From contig OY294068.1 of the NCBI GenBank assembly GCA_958510875.1, positions 175,677,411 through 175,741,410 on the forward strand: 64,000 nt of DNA. Direction: 5' to 3'. The DNA is from Endomychus coccineus (lineage: Eukaryota > Arthropoda > Insecta > Coleoptera > Endomychidae). Below the pieces are notes generated by a model. It had not been told where the DNA came from. It searched no databases and saw only the letters and a list, made by a program, of their open reading frames with translations. Below are positions 10,803 to 22,479 of the stretch, piece by piece (position 1 is the first letter of the stretch; every line of letters starts with the position of its first letter). The translations under genes were made by a program, and so were the position numbers.

Positions 10803-11999
10803 ATGAAAAACACTGAATGTGCGGATATATATACAATAAACAATAAAATACTAAAATCATTTAGTGACAATTTTATATTATTTTTCACGGACTTTGTAAA
10901 TACTTGCTTTGAACTAGGCCATTTTCCGGACTCTTTCAAATTGTCGCGTGTTGTTGCCATTCATAAGGCGGGAAGTAAAGATGAGACTGACAATTATCGA
11001 CCTATTTCAATGGTTCCTTTATTTGGTAAGGTTATTGAGGTGTTAGTAAATAAGAGACTTGCTGGTTTTTTGGAGCAAAATACGGTACTCACTGAGGACC
11101 AGTATGGTTTCCGTCGAAACAGAAACACAGCAATGGCGGTAAGAGCGGTTGTGGCAGAGGTAGTCCGAGGTCTCGAGGCCGGAAAATGTGCCAGTACTTA
11201 CCTTTGTGACCTATCGAAGGCTTTTGACTGTGTCTGTCACAGCACTCTACTATGCAAGCTTGAAACGTATGGGGTAAGGGGCATCTGTCTGAAACTCATT
11301 CGGTCATACCTACAAAATCGTTTTCAGGTTGTAGATGTCAGCGGAAATTTCTCTGAGCCTGCAACTTTAGAGTGGGGCGTGCCGCAGGGCTCCGTCCTTG
11401 GTCTCCTTCTCTTCATAGTTTACATAAACGATCTCCCTACGGCTCTCTTACCTCATAAATCGGCTTTATTTGCAGATGATAGCTCCGTTATATATCACTC
11501 AAATCAGGGGACCTTAAGTGAATGTAAGATGGAAATTGAAGATACGGCACAAAATTGGTTCACCAGAAATAAACTGAAATTAAATCTGGCTAAGACACAA
11601 AACATTATTTTTTCGGCAAATCCAATACATCAAACTGACGAGCCTGTACGACTTTTAGGATTCCATCTCGATCCTGGGTTAAATTGGAAGTTCCACATTA
11701 GCACCTTATCAAAAAAACTCTCTGCGCAATTATTCCTTCTTCGACGACTTAAAACAATTCTTTCACATGACTGCCTTTTAAATGCATATCACGCATTATT
11801 CCAGTCCTATATTACTTATGGGGTGGATCTATGGGGAAACTCTGTATATGCAAACAAAATTCTAATTCTTCAAAAAAAAGCAATTAGGATAATAGCTAGC
11901 ATTAATAGTAAGGATTCATGTAGACCTTTTTTTGTCAAATTTAAAATACTGACACTTGTTAACCTTTTTTATTTTACATCATGTTCTGTACATTCATAA
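10803..11999 (+). pseudogene. LINE reverse transcriptase
   Basis: A 398-codon frame holds the RT core. It has NYRPISMVPLFGKVIE (about residues 68-83), LTEDQYGFRRNRNT (about 103-116), DLSKAFDCVCHSTLL (about 143-157), WGVPQGSVLGLLLFIVYIND, and the catalytic box FADDS near 11470 in place of the more common FADDT. The thumb region follows, with LLGFHLDPGLNW. The protein polymerises cDNA at a nicked target site. The frame breaks near 11970; the true C-terminus (YPTRLGQNLRPLELNL to EEWSDLLV) continues in another frame at 11956-12264. The domain also extends upstream of the first ATG (SEVNVVPNSFYLTPVTPGEV from about 10718). Confidence 0.9.
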
Positions 12000-12377
12000 A
12001 AATATCAACTTCTTCGTTTCAAATGATAACGTACATCATTATCCCACTCGTTTGGGACAAAATCTGCGACCCCTTGAACTTAACCTGACGGTCTCTCGGA
12101 AAAATTCCTGGCAGGTCCAACTCTTTAATAAGATCCCGCTCAGTCTCAGAAACCTGCAGCACAGAAAATACAAGAGCAAACTTAAAATGTTTCTCACTGC
12201 TCATTGTTTTTACTCTATCAATGAATTTTTGAATTTTGAGGAGTGGAGTGATTTGCTAGTCTAGTATATATCTTGTTTATTTAATCTTTTATGTTTTATT
12301 TATGTATTTACCTTATATTTACATTGTATTGACTGACTATTATGCCAAATGTGAATGCAGCAATGTGGTCAATAAAC

Positions 12378-12404
12378 TTTCTTTCTTTCTTTCTTTCTTC
12401 TTTC
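12378..12404 (+). repeat. (CTTT)n microsatellite tail of LINE
   Basis: About six CTTT units directly follow AATAAA. This is the simple-repeat 3' end many CR1/Jockey-type LINEs carry. Confidence 0.85.
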
Positions 12405-14385
12405 CAAGTCAAAGAAATATAGAAGAACATAGAATAGTATAACATAGCTCCGTAAATCTCTCTAATAATAACAATAATAATGTTAATGAACAAAGTAAGG
12501 GCTTCGTTCATCGGATTTTATTATTACTAGATGTGTCGCATTCATTTTCATAACGTCGTGATGGAAAAACCCTCCGTACTTGAATAATTCAATCTAAGCC
12601 TAGATACAATGGATTGAATGAGGCTAAAATCAACTGTCTTGATCAGAATGACTTTCAGTGCTATATATAAATTGGTGACGAATAATATTTTGCGCGAAGC
12701 ATCAAGAAGTGAAATTTCAGATTGTAATCAAGGAATGGAACTTTTTCTAACCAAGGCAACCGAGGTCCGTTCCTCCTGTTAACGCCCCACCATTTAATTT
12801 ACGGGAGCTTCGCTTTCATCTATAAATAAATTGAGCTACATAAACCGTTGCGAGAGTCCAATCAAGGACAACCGGGCTCAACTACCCCACCTTATATCTT
12901 GCATCGCAACCTACATAACCACCTGTTCGATCGATCTTCCTCTATGAAAGCATCAGTGAAGACTCTCAAAATAATCTTAAAATGTAGTATTTTTCTTTTG
13001 AGATTCATTGGAAATTATAATGAAGCTTGAAATGAGGACACCGAATACGGATTTTATACAATTAGCCTGCGCTAATTGGATAATCTGGAATTCTTTGCTA
13101 ATTACTAAGATCGTAAGAGAGCTATTCTTTTGTGATTGTTGTTGTATGACTATACTCATCATGCACATTTCAACGTAAGGACTTGATGCGAAAACCATGG
13201 CACGATAAAGCGAATCGGTTCCATTAAATGTGAAGAGGATCTGTTAGGTACTAGCTAACAAATTTAATAATCAAAAAATAAGTCGGCATGCAGAATTTTA
13301 TTTCTTTCAATAACGCTTCCCAATGATACTGTCCTCAAAGTTCTGTTTGGGAAATCGCCCCTGGATATTTTCCATAAAAAGCTCATTTCTCGTTCATTTT
13401 GGACTAGAAGCAATAGTATAATTAAATTTTCGAAAAAGTTTAGGAACGATCTAAATATCCTGAAGGATGTGAACCGTCTTAAAGAACGTTTGCGACAACA
13501 ATAAAAAAATCAATAAAAAAACAAATCGCGTTATTATCATTAATAAAACTTTCACGAAAATCAAATTTCAGAATAAAATGGAACTGCTTGGAATATAGTC
13601 AACAATGTTCCCAATAAGCCTACCAAAACTAATATTATTGAAAACATTCGTGTAGGAAATCAAGTAATCAGTAATGTTAAACGTACAGCTGACATTTTTG
13701 TACAGTCAGTGTGTTTCAGTCCTGCCAACGCAAGATACATAATATAAAGCAAACTGACATGATTAAGCTGTTATTAAGAATCATTCTTCTGATTTGCTAT
13801 TACAGACTTCATCCCTTATCATCAACTGGTCGGTTGAATGTAATAAATTTTCAAACTGTTTCAAAACGGCGTCTTATTCCTAATTTCACAGACAAATCAC
13901 TCATATCGTAGGTACTAACATAGTATATTATGCAATCAGCACAATATCAGGTATTTTGCCATCGGCTCGTGCTGCACTATAGTTTTTTTGAGACAAATTT
14001 ACTGGCGCCTAATCCAATTTCAATACAACTGAAATGAAATAATATTTGTTTTTTTGACGTTTCGATATTTTATTTATATATTTATCAAAAATTGTTATGT
14101 TAATTAGTGTTTTCATGTAATTCTTAAAAGAATAGGTGACTTTGATTGATGAAATGCGTCTGCAGTCGACTTGTGTTTTTCAAAATCCAATTGAAACTGC
14201 AGAAAACATTGGATCGGTTTTGTGTGAAAGAGAAATGTATGGCTAATTATCAATTGATTTACTTGAAAAGGATTAAATCCAGCTAATTAAATATCTAAGA
14301 CACTATTCCATCATTTACAAATCTGAATATAACTAAGATTATTTTATGAATTACTTATTCTCTGAATTACATTTTATTTATATTA
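12405..14385. other. Intergenic, no gene seen
   Basis: No recognisable protein domain. A plus-strand frame near 13330-13503 (LKVLFGKSPLDIFHKK...) has LINE-tail-like composition but no diagnostic motif. Confidence 0.35.
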
Positions 14386-14393
14386 CTAATAAC
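14386..14393. repeat. 8-bp target-site duplication (left), copy 1
   Basis: ctaataac, repeated exactly at 15445-15452 on the other side of the element. Confidence 0.9.
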
Positions 14394-15444
14394 CACGGTC
14401 GTATTCACAGGTCTGGAAACTCGGGGTTGTTTCCTATGTGAGCAGTGAGTCCGCTACGCGTCGACTTTCGCGTAGTACCAAAAGACGCCACGTAGGGGAA
14501 TCATAAAAGGCGTCACGTAAGAGTATCATCTTGATCTCTATGAAGAGTATTCTGTGACAAGTGTCAGTTGACTTGTAAACACAATTTTATACGAAAGTTT
14601 TAACGTTCAGATCTCGATGAGGCTTCCGACTCCGAGATTTTCACGTGGCCTATCGAAATTAGAAGGTTCGATTTGTATAAAAACACAATTGCATGAACGA
14701 AAGACGACCTATGTAATTAGCTACGAACGTTATCATTTTGACATATACCTCGAGGAGCTCGCTACGCGTCATTTGGAGTTTATGCTTTTTACCTCGATCT
14801 TGTTAATTCGGGGCCGTTTTATGCCCCGTGCGGCCGGAGACAGTTGTAATAAAGTGTTTTCGGCTATGGGCCGCTAGCTTTTACCCGCTTTGAGTATATT
14901 TTAGTAGCTAGAAAATTCCCTTTGGTACATCGCATGTCAGACGCTAGGAGCTGACAGCTGAGAATACCTCAAACTGTTTTAATTCAATTTCTTCCTATTT
15001 AATTGACATTTTGGGCCCGAGACTATGCTATTTAGTTGGCCCCGTTCATAAACTAAAGACATGGAGTGAAAACCGCATGCGAAAAGTCCTCGTAAGACGT
15101 TCTATGTACCGTAAATTTGCACTTTCCTAACTCGCGAGCTATGCGCTCCTCACGTGAACGTCATTCGCTTTATCGAAAATTAACCAATTCAAAACAGTTT
15201 TCGACCCAGTTTGGGGCTATCACGACCTTTTAAAAGGTTCAAAGCTAACATTTCGACAATTTTAAGCTATTATCAAAATGTGCAAATGGGCATTAGTAAC
15301 ACTGCTTGCGATTCCGGAGAGAAATCGTTTTACCCCCTCTTGATCCAAGCGCCAGCTGGTGGCTGAGCGAGAGACTACGAGTTTCACGACGCGTAAGCGA
15401 CTCAAGTCAACCATAGAGTTTCCAGACCTGTATGTATGACCGTG
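14394..15444. mobile_element. 1.05-kb DNA element with 8-bp target duplication, copy 1
   Basis: Near-identical to 40536-41585. The ends are inverted repeats of about 29 bp starting CACGGTC and running to ggtctggaaactc, with four or so mismatches. The flanking 8 bases ctaataac (14386-14393 and 15445-15452) are a perfect target-site duplication. An 8-bp duplication is typical of hAT and P superfamilies; the terminal bases fit neither cleanly. There is no transposase, so it is non-autonomous. It is notably richer in G+C and CpG than its surroundings. A frame open in both copies (14560-14877 here) mostly carries amino-acid-changing differences and its ATG is lost in copy 2, so I do not call it a gene. 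Confidence 0.9.
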
Positions 15445-15452
15445 CTAATAAC

Positions 15453-17180
15453 TAATCAAGTTCAAGATAGCTCTATGAAATCTTCATTTCAAAGCTGTCA
15501 CTGTCATCAATGTAAAAATGTAAGATTACCCATTATCTTTTTACGTTGAATTAAATAGAAAACAGAAAGTGGTAATTCAAAATATCTGAATTGGGTTAAG
15601 TTTGAATCAGATTATTATGAAGTTTTGAATTGATTAGAAACTATTTTATCATTAACATAATAGTTTGTTTTAATTTGGATACTTTCTAATATTAAACGTT
15701 TATCATAATTTTTTGTAACTGTTGTAGTCAAATGAATAGTTTTGACTCATTTGAAATATTTTGCGTTAATTCTTGAAACTGGGGGATGATAGCGCAGCGG
15801 CGGAGCCAGCGCTTTCTTCTACGGGTGTTAACCCTTTCTGAGCAATAGCTAGTAAATATGTATTTATCTATCTATCTTTCAAAAACTGCTGCTTTGAATT
15901 TGAAAGCTGAGTAGCTGATAACCCATGTTATTATGAGCCTCATAACAAGATAACTTGACAATAAGTTTCTGTGAAACTATGGGATGACGTAGTGAGACAA
16001 ATGTCACATACATTCCATAAAATCTTTGAGATATCTCAACTACCTCAAAGATTATTCTCGATTGAAAGTTAATATTATTGTAAACTATTGATCAAGCAAA
16101 TAACTGGAATTGATCCCATTCCTGGAAGACGTTTTTCGATAATCCTCATAAGAAAGTTTTCCTAGAATGTCAATCGTCACTTCGAACTCTTTTCGTGATT
16201 GAATTCATTGATAGAACCTAATTCATAAGGGAAGAAAGGAACATTCTACGTTCAAGAATTCATAAATATATACTTGGAATCTTTATTCATGTTCGCTCAT
16301 TTGTTGCTGAAATTTATTAAAATAAATGAAATGGAAACTTCTCATGAAAAATATTCTAGACAATCAGGACATCAAGAATGAAGATGATTATCATTATTAT
16401 GGTTATTACCATTAACAGATGAGAATCGCCTTATCCACCAATCTTAATTTTAGTCAGAAAGAAGTAGATACAAAGTATAAGATTTTCTAAATTAATCATT
16501 TCTAGAAAGTGAGTTATAAAATCATCTTATGGATTCGTATGAAATCTGGAGGTGTAATTCAATCAATCATTGAGGAATATTTGCTCAAAAATTGTCCCTG
16601 ATTCAATTGAAAATCATTTCTTACTCGGATAATATCCACGTTCGACCAGAAGGACGATCGACAAAATCGAACAATGTGAAGTTATGGCTTTTAATTTCCG
16701 GTCTATGTGTGGGGTGTACCCCAAATCATGATAATAGAGCATCGAAGAGAGTTTCAGGCACGAAGCAAATTATGTTGATATTCTATTTTCTTGTCAATAT
16801 TCCTGTTCATGTGCGAGAAAAGGTAAATTTGCTTCATTCGAGAATTAAATAGACACTACCAATTAAGAATATTCATTTTCAAATTTGAGAGATTGTGATT
16901 CAAGATATATTTGATAGTATCCAAAAAAATTGTAAAAATATAAATACAGTTACTTGTTTTCTCGGGATAATGGCTGGCTGCTCTGCAAGGTCCCACGCGT
17001 AAAGCAATGGGTCATTATATGAAGAAAGCTACAATGTTCCTATTTTTCTCCGCTCACTATAGTTAGTATCAGGCAAAAAAAAATCAACACTACTTCGGAG
17101 ATCATGTCTGTGTCCGTGAGAGTAGGAGTCTTTGTTTTAGAAAAGATGAGAAGTCTTTTTAAAAACGGTTTATTTGACTA
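15453..17180. other. Intergenic, no gene seen
   Basis: At 15780-15885 a GC-richer patch (gcagcggcggagccagcg) runs into tatttatctatctatc, which resembles the 3' tail of a short retroposon; no promoter boxes were found. A frame at 16592-16852 has no recognisable domain. Confidence 0.35.
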
Positions 17181-17459
17181 TCATCTAACGGTTACAATGT
17201 TAAAATAAAGAATACTGGAATAATATTCATATACCATTGAAAAGCCTTCCACCATTTCGAAAATAAAACTGGCGTAGTCGGTAGGATCTGCTGATTGTTT
17301 ATCTTTCTCATTTTGGAAGGTTTCCAACGCTGCCTGTATTTCTGAATTTTTCCAGTGTTTTTGGAATTGCTTAATCAGCGATATTTTTGTTTGAATATTC
17401 GACAACATCAGCATAAGTGCGTATCCCGTCACCGTATCCAACAATGTATTGTTAGTATT
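17181..17459 (-). CDS. Unrecognised coding-like exon
   Basis: A minus-strand frame of about 90 residues has ordinary protein composition, including LSNIQTKISLIKQFQKHWKN and ADPTDYASFIFEMVEGFSM. It stays open upstream to a possible acceptor (ctgaaagacag at about 17470). Nothing in it was recognised. It lies on the same strand as, and about 0.6 kb downstream of, the pair of exons at 18.1-18.6 kb. It could belong to the same spliced gene or be chance. Confidence 0.3.
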   Translation of the reverse strand, partial: NTNNTLLDTVTGYALMLMLSNIQTKISLIKQFQKHWKNSEIQAALETFQNEKDKQSADPTDYASFIFEMVEGFSMVYEYYSSILYFNIVTVR

Positions 17460-18078
17460 CCAATTTTCTGTCTTTCAGTTGAACTTGAAATTCATAAATT
17501 GACGTTTATGTTGTCAACTGTAATCGAATACTACTGTGTATGCCTATACTAAAAGGAAAATGTATTTACCCCTAAAGGGCTCGAAGTCGTTCTTAGCAAT
17601 TTCGTTGAATCCATTTTGAAAAATAGAACATAAAATTTTTAACACGTTGAAATTGGAAAAATATTATGTTTCCTACGAGGCCAAATAATAGCACCCTGCG
17701 ATTTAAAAAAAATCACATCACACTTGTATTTAAAATATGCTATATTAATTGTAATAAAAAAATGTCGAATATTTCTTTATATTTGCGTACAAAATGTAAT
17801 TAGGATGTCTCAGACCATTCTCAAGATATCTGACCGTTTCTATACATCATAGTGACCCTGTATGATTGCCAGACTGCCTAACTGATCTCGCAACTCTTAT
17901 CTCAAAAGTAGGTACATAAATCATCATTTCAACCCATTATCTGCCTAAGTAAGAATGATGGATTGACTAGGAAATGAAAAAAATATAATTTGAATATCTC
18001 ATTATATTGTACTTTCTGAAAGTTTCACTACCTTGAAGAGCTTGTTAAAAGGAAGTTTCATCCGATCTTATACAAGAT

Positions 18079-18600
18079 TCAATACAGAAGCCACAGGTTT
18101 CCACAGTGACTAAAGTTTTGATTGAACTTTGAAGGGTATCTGAAACGTGCTTGTTCGTGTGTGTCGGTGAAATATCTTGCAATTTTATCTACACATTTCA
18201 TCCTAACTTTTCCGCTTAAGATAATGCCATACTGGTGACTTGAGTTTGTTCTACTCTCTAAGGAATTCAATAAAACTTGACTAAGTTTATGTCCATTATC
18301 ATCGTAAGCTTTCTGTGAAGTGTCCTCTATTCCTCTAGTTAAAAGGGTGGATAGAAGATATTTATCATTTTACTGCAGTACACAACAAAATTTTACACTA
18401 TGTCAATAAAAAAAGTTTGATGGACTAATAACAAAGTAAAATATCGATGACAAACGTATTGAATTATGAAAAATTGAGAGTGAACAGGAACTTTGATAAT
18501 GATATTAGAAAATTCTTCAACGATATTCATCACCTCTAAAGTATAAAGCATATTTGAAAATTGCCAATCGATACATTTTATCATTTGACTAGCTGATAGC
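18079..18600 (-). CDS. Two candidate exons of an unknown spliced gene
   Basis: Exon 1 (about 18600-18397) includes EVMNIVEEFSNIIIKVPVHS. Exon 2 (18334-18079) includes GHKLSQVLLNSLESRTNSSH and ends at a TGA. A 62-base intron between them has a GTAAAA donor at 18396 and a pyrimidine-rich acceptor ending aactag at 18335. Joining keeps phase exactly (GT|A codon), which supports a real intron. An acceptor upstream of exon 1 (tttgtcattgtag) is plausible. No family was recognised. Other possibilities are a host gene fragment or an old captured exon. Function unknown. Confidence 0.35.
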
Positions 18601-18744
18601 ACTTTGGAATTATAATGATGTATCTACACTACTACAATGACAAAAAACATTTGATTCAAACACATATTTTTAAATATCTATCAGATTCAATTAGTTATTA
18701 TTAGTTTCAAATACTTGATTGAAATCTTTCTTCTATTTCCAAAT

Positions 18745-18935
18745 AGTCAGTGTTTATTGAAAATTTTTCCGGCACTGCCTGTTACATCCGCAACACCTGA
18801 ACGATCTTTCAGTACCTTAAAAAGAACGTTGACCTGGTTGTAGTCAACCGTGGGCCAGAAGAAGTTATGATCTCAGCTTACTAAATTGAACAATAAACGT
18901 TTCGAAAGGGTCATATAATGCCAAAATAGGATCAA
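18745..18935 (+). pseudogene. hAT transposase C-terminal (dimerisation) relic
   Basis: One frame reads FPALPVTSATPERSFSTLKR, the signature of the hAT C-terminal dimerisation domain (the conserved E-R-S-F-S core). A stop replaces the expected residue in LTWL*STVG, and the KLNNKRFERVI stretch that follows matches the family tail. No ends or upstream catalytic part were found, and a Jockey-like fragment begins about 30 bases later. Confidence 0.65.
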
Positions 18936-18964
18936 AGCTTATCCAATGCTCGATTGACTCACGT

Positions 18965-19935
18965 TTGTTTTGAACTTTCGCCTAAGCAGTTGGTGTGAAT
19001 TTCACTTCTGGTTCATTCCCTCTCCTAATCAAAGATGATGGCACATTGGCTACTACACCTCAAGAAAGAGCCAACCTTTTTGCTGAAATGTTTGCAGCAA
19101 ATTCAACTTTGGATCCACAAGGGAAGGACCCTTCTAATATTGCTGCCATCGATTGCCATATGCCTGAAATTGTCTTTCGTCAACGCTCAATTAGACACAT
19201 TCTGCTTGATCTCAATACCACGAAGTTTAAGAGAACATACAGACTTCTATCCAGAAAGGTCACTCCATGCGGTGGTTGACGGAGTATTCTTCGACAGGAT
19301 GGCTACCAACGCTTGTGTTCCACAGGGATCTGTCTTGGTACCAACTTTATTTCTGCTCCATATAAGCAATCTGCTGGATGTAACCACATATCCCGTCCAT
19401 AGCTTTGCAGATGCGTTGGAATCACCACTAACAGCACCTTCTCATGGGATGATCGTATGAAGTCTATTGCGAAAACCGCTCCACAAAAACTTGGTTGTCT
19501 ATTCCGTGCCAAGAACTACTTCAGATCCTAGCAGTTCCTCATAATCTACATAGCACAGATTTGACCTGTCGTGGAGTACTATTCACTTGTTCGTAGTTCG
19601 GCTCCCAAACATACGCTGAAGCTCTTGGATTCTATCCAGAAGAGAGCTATTCGCTTGATTGATGTCACACTTACTTACGAGTTCATTGATCTCTCTAGAA
19701 CATCGTCTGTTGTTCCACCACTATAGATTCCAGATAGCTGGACTAGACGAGTTCAAGCTAGGCACCCCTTCATTGTCAAGCTCGAGACCTGCCGAACTTC
19801 CTCATTTTTCTATCGAACTTCCAAACCGTCAAGAAAAATTCGAATACCTATCTCCTCTACCAACATTCCACTGGCTGGCTCACGCGATGTTCTTCGAACA
19901 TTATCGGTTTCCCTCTCGTGTAGTCAAAGTATAAT
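18965..19935 (+). pseudogene. Jockey-like LINE with internal deletions
   Basis: This copy runs from the endonuclease-RT linker (KDDGTLATTPQERANLFAEM near 19040) to the 3' UTR. After HILLDLNTTK about 500 bases of RT are missing. The frame resumes at PERSLHAVVDGVFFDR and continues through VPQGSVLVPTLFLLH to a damaged catalytic box (SFADAL near 19401, where FADD is expected). Thumb and tail segments follow in three frames (LLDSIQKRAIRLIDV near 19622). The 3' UTR ending ccctctcgtgtagtcaaag is the family signature seen also at 856, 2640 and 52346. Dead copy. Confidence 0.85.
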
Positions 19936-21040
19936 AAAAAAACCATATTTGTGTTAGAATTATTTCATCCAACTGCAATAATCAGAGCGAGTAATTGAAT
20001 AATTATAATCAGTAGTTAATTTAATAGAAATTCCAATGGAATCATCATATTCCGGTCTGTCGAATAATTTCTGGAAAATAAGTGAAAATATTCCTCCGTG
20101 AGGATACATAAGCTATTCATTTGTCTTTGTGGCAATTCATTCCACTAAAAACATGTTAGTAGTTCAAACTGTTACATATTTCGAAACATTCAAATTACCA
20201 TAAATTGTATTTGTAAAATATGGGTTTAGGTTTACATAAACAAGACAAATGTCGTCGTTGTTAAGTATTACTTAGCTTTTACGTCAGTTTAGAAGCATCA
20301 AAAGCAGTGTATAAAGAGCTTTTCCCCCTAAAGCCTTTAAAACTCAAACTAAAGTAGAAACCACCTGACTCGCAGCACGGTTACTATAGAAACTGAGTAT
20401 GTAACAAGTTACAACCCACAACATATTTTACCGGTTACCAAAAATGGTGCATCTATAATGGAAACGAGACTGCAATAGCGCAGTCCTTTTATATATCCTG
20501 CAATTTAATTAAAATATTGTATTCGCTTTATAGCACAACAGTGAAGTTCCATGCGCTATGTTTGTTTATTTTCATCAGTGCTGACGAGTTCATGACAGCA
20601 TTTCATTTATCAAATATGTGAGTTGTTCCAATATTGGATAAAAGTCAAACTTGTTGAAATTGGGAAAAAAGTAAATAAAATGTAGCGCATGAAAAGCCTG
20701 TCAAATTAATAAATATCCGTTTACATTTTCTATCAACACCTTCCAATGGATCAGAGATTTCAAGCATGGAAGCGATCAGGTTTTTTGGAGAAAATATGAA
20801 CATTTTTAGCAAGTAGGACATAGAAAAATGTTGATTTGATGCACATGTATATGATATGAATGAAATAGATTAACAATGAAAACTGTCATGGAATTCTATC
20901 AATTATTAGAAAACCGATGAGGAAAAAGTGCGATCTTTTGTTTTTCCTTTTTTATTCAACAATTTATGGCCAATTATTGGTTTAAAGAATGAATTATTAA
21001 AAAATGTATTTCATTAATAAATATATGAGTGAATTGAATT
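19936..21040. other. Intergenic, no gene seen
   Basis: AT-rich sequence without recognisable frames or repeats. Confidence 0.4.
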
Positions 21041-21100
21041 CAAATTGTTACTCGAGGGTTTTCGAGGTTGCTGATTACGAAGAGGATGTTAAAAGCTCAG
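21041..21100 (+). repeat. Left part of 'GGTCGCTGA' repeat family, split by mariner B
   Basis: Contains gaggttgctgattacgaa, the hallmark of the repeat family also seen around 33.7/35.9 kb and 62 kb. A related block (taaggggttatcgtgatagc) continues at 22343-22475 on the other side of mariner B. Confidence 0.45.
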
Positions 21101-21102
21101 TA

Positions 21103-22340
21103 CAGAGTCTACCAATAGGAGTGATAGAACGCGAATCAAGCGTCAGTTGTGCTTAGTATACTTCGACATTTGACAATGAATCGTTTAACTAAAGAGCAAC
21201 GTAGAGTTATCGTACAAAGATACTATGAAAATGGGCGGTCAGTTAGAGCATGTTTTCGTGCTCTTCGAGAAGATTTTGGTCAACCGGCTTTCTAAGCTTG
21301 CTATCAGGCGTACAATTGAGAAGTTTGAACAACATTCTCCTGGACCGTAATCCACCGACACGACAAAGAAATGCAAGGAGTGTTGAAAATATCGCTGCTG
21401 TAAGGGAAAGCGTGAACGCGAATGCTAATGTGTCCGTTGTGCGCCGTTCTCAGCAATTGGGCCTTTCAACGATGTCAACGTGGCGCATTTTGAGGAAAGA
21501 TTTGGGACAGCACCCGTACAAGATGGTCCTAACCCAAGGAATCAAGCCTACCGACCATGGTTTGCGGAGAACTTTTACCGATTGGGCGTTATTGCAGTTA
21601 CAATAAAATTCCGATTTTGGTAAGCAAATAATCTTTTCTGACGAGTCGCATTTTTGAATGAATGGCGTTGTTAATACGCAAAATTGCCGCTCTGGTGTGA
21701 GAACAATCCCCGGCAACTAGTCGAGAGGCCATTACACCCTATTAAAGTAACTGTATGGTGTGGTTTGCATGCCGGCGGAATTATCGGGCCCTACTTTTTT
21801 GAGGACGCAAATGGACATACTGTAACAGTCAACGCAGAGCGCTATCGTGACATGATAAGAAATTTTATTTGGCCTGCAATTAACGTTGGAGAATTGGGAC
21901 AGAAGTGGTTCCAACAGGACGGCGCAACATCGCACACTGCCCGAGACACAATTAATTTTTTGAGAGAGCGTTTTGAGGAGCGAATAATTTCGCGAAATGG
22001 TCGTACCAACTGGCCGCCAAGGTCGTGTGATCTTACACCCTTGGACTTTTTTCTTTGAGGATATGTTAAGTCATTGGTGCATACAAACAATCCTCAAACC
22101 AGCGACGACTTAAAGGCCAACATCACCCGAGTTATTCGAGAAATTCAGCCCAACATGTTGGAAAAAGTGATGGAAAATTGGGTTCGCCGCCGCAGCCAAG
22201 GTGGGCATCTTGATGATGTTTTATTTAAAACATTATGTTATGCTATATACTACAAAATGAATTAAAAATTATAGAAATATATAAATTTGTTTTCATTCTA
22301 TAGCAATTTGAAGCTATATCACTCCTATTGGTAGACCCTT
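21103..22340 (+). mobile_element. Mariner-like DNA transposon relic B, complete ends
   Basis: Terminal inverted repeats of about 24 bp (left ...gtctaccaataggagtgata, right its reverse complement) lie just inside a duplicated TA (21101-21102 and 22341-22342), the standard mariner/Tc1 target. The length of 1.24 kb is normal for the family. Inside is one decayed transposase gene in the plus orientation. Confidence 0.9.
21177..22263 (+). pseudogene. Mariner-like transposase, frameshifted
   Basis: It starts at ATG 21177 (MNRLTKEQRRVIVQRYYENG), loses frame near 21280, and continues in a second frame with a helix-turn-helix (VVRRSQQLGLSTMSTWRIL). The three catalytic acids are still visible: FSDESHF near 21636, WFQQDGATSHTA at about 21907 and CDLTPLDFFL at about 22027. 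The third block has SCD where SPD is usual, and a TGA stands in for the Trp of FFLWGY. The tail ends at 22263. Same broad family (DUF4817-type N-terminus) as relics A, C and D. At least three breaks, so inactive. Confidence 0.85.
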
Positions 22341-22342
22341 TA

Positions 22343-22475
22343 CATGCACCTGGGGAGCAGTACGCTCTGGATCTTACGTCTTTTCCGGGAGATTTTTGGA
22401 AATTTACACTTAATGGAATCAAAATCGTTACTAAGGGGTTATCGTGATAGCTAATTATGAATCTGGCCACAAAAA
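22343..22475 (+). repeat. Right part of 'GGTCGCTGA' repeat family
   Basis: aaggggttatcgtgatagct followed by attatgaatctgg aligns loosely with ataggggattttgtggtcgctgaatacg at 35.98 kb. It continues the repeat interrupted by mariner B. Confidence 0.4.
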
Positions 22476-22479
22476 ACTA

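Larger units (their letters stand above)
10545..12404 (+). mobile_element. CR1/Jockey-superfamily LINE, 5' truncated
   Basis: The element begins in the linker between endonuclease and RT (KIKTGWHIIKQERN near 10565), continues through the RT ORF, and ends with AATAAA at 12371-12376 followed by a (CTTT)n tail to 12404. The endonuclease and ORF1 are missing. Frameshifts lie near 10700 and 11970. Its reading frame is the longest in the window, so it is younger than its neighbours but still not functional. Confidence 0.9.

Noticed and set aside
14560..14877. Frame open in both copies of the 1.05-kb element
   Set aside because: Differences between copies are mostly amino-acid changing and copy 2 lacks the ATG, so selection on a protein is unlikely.
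15780..15885. SINE-like patch with tatc tail
   Set aside because: No A/B promoter boxes or tRNA-like head; only the tail resembles a retroposon.
18650..18780. Additional upstream exon of the unknown minus-strand gene
   Set aside because: The same bases encode the hAT dimerisation signature on the plus strand, which explains them better; the proposed acceptor is weak.
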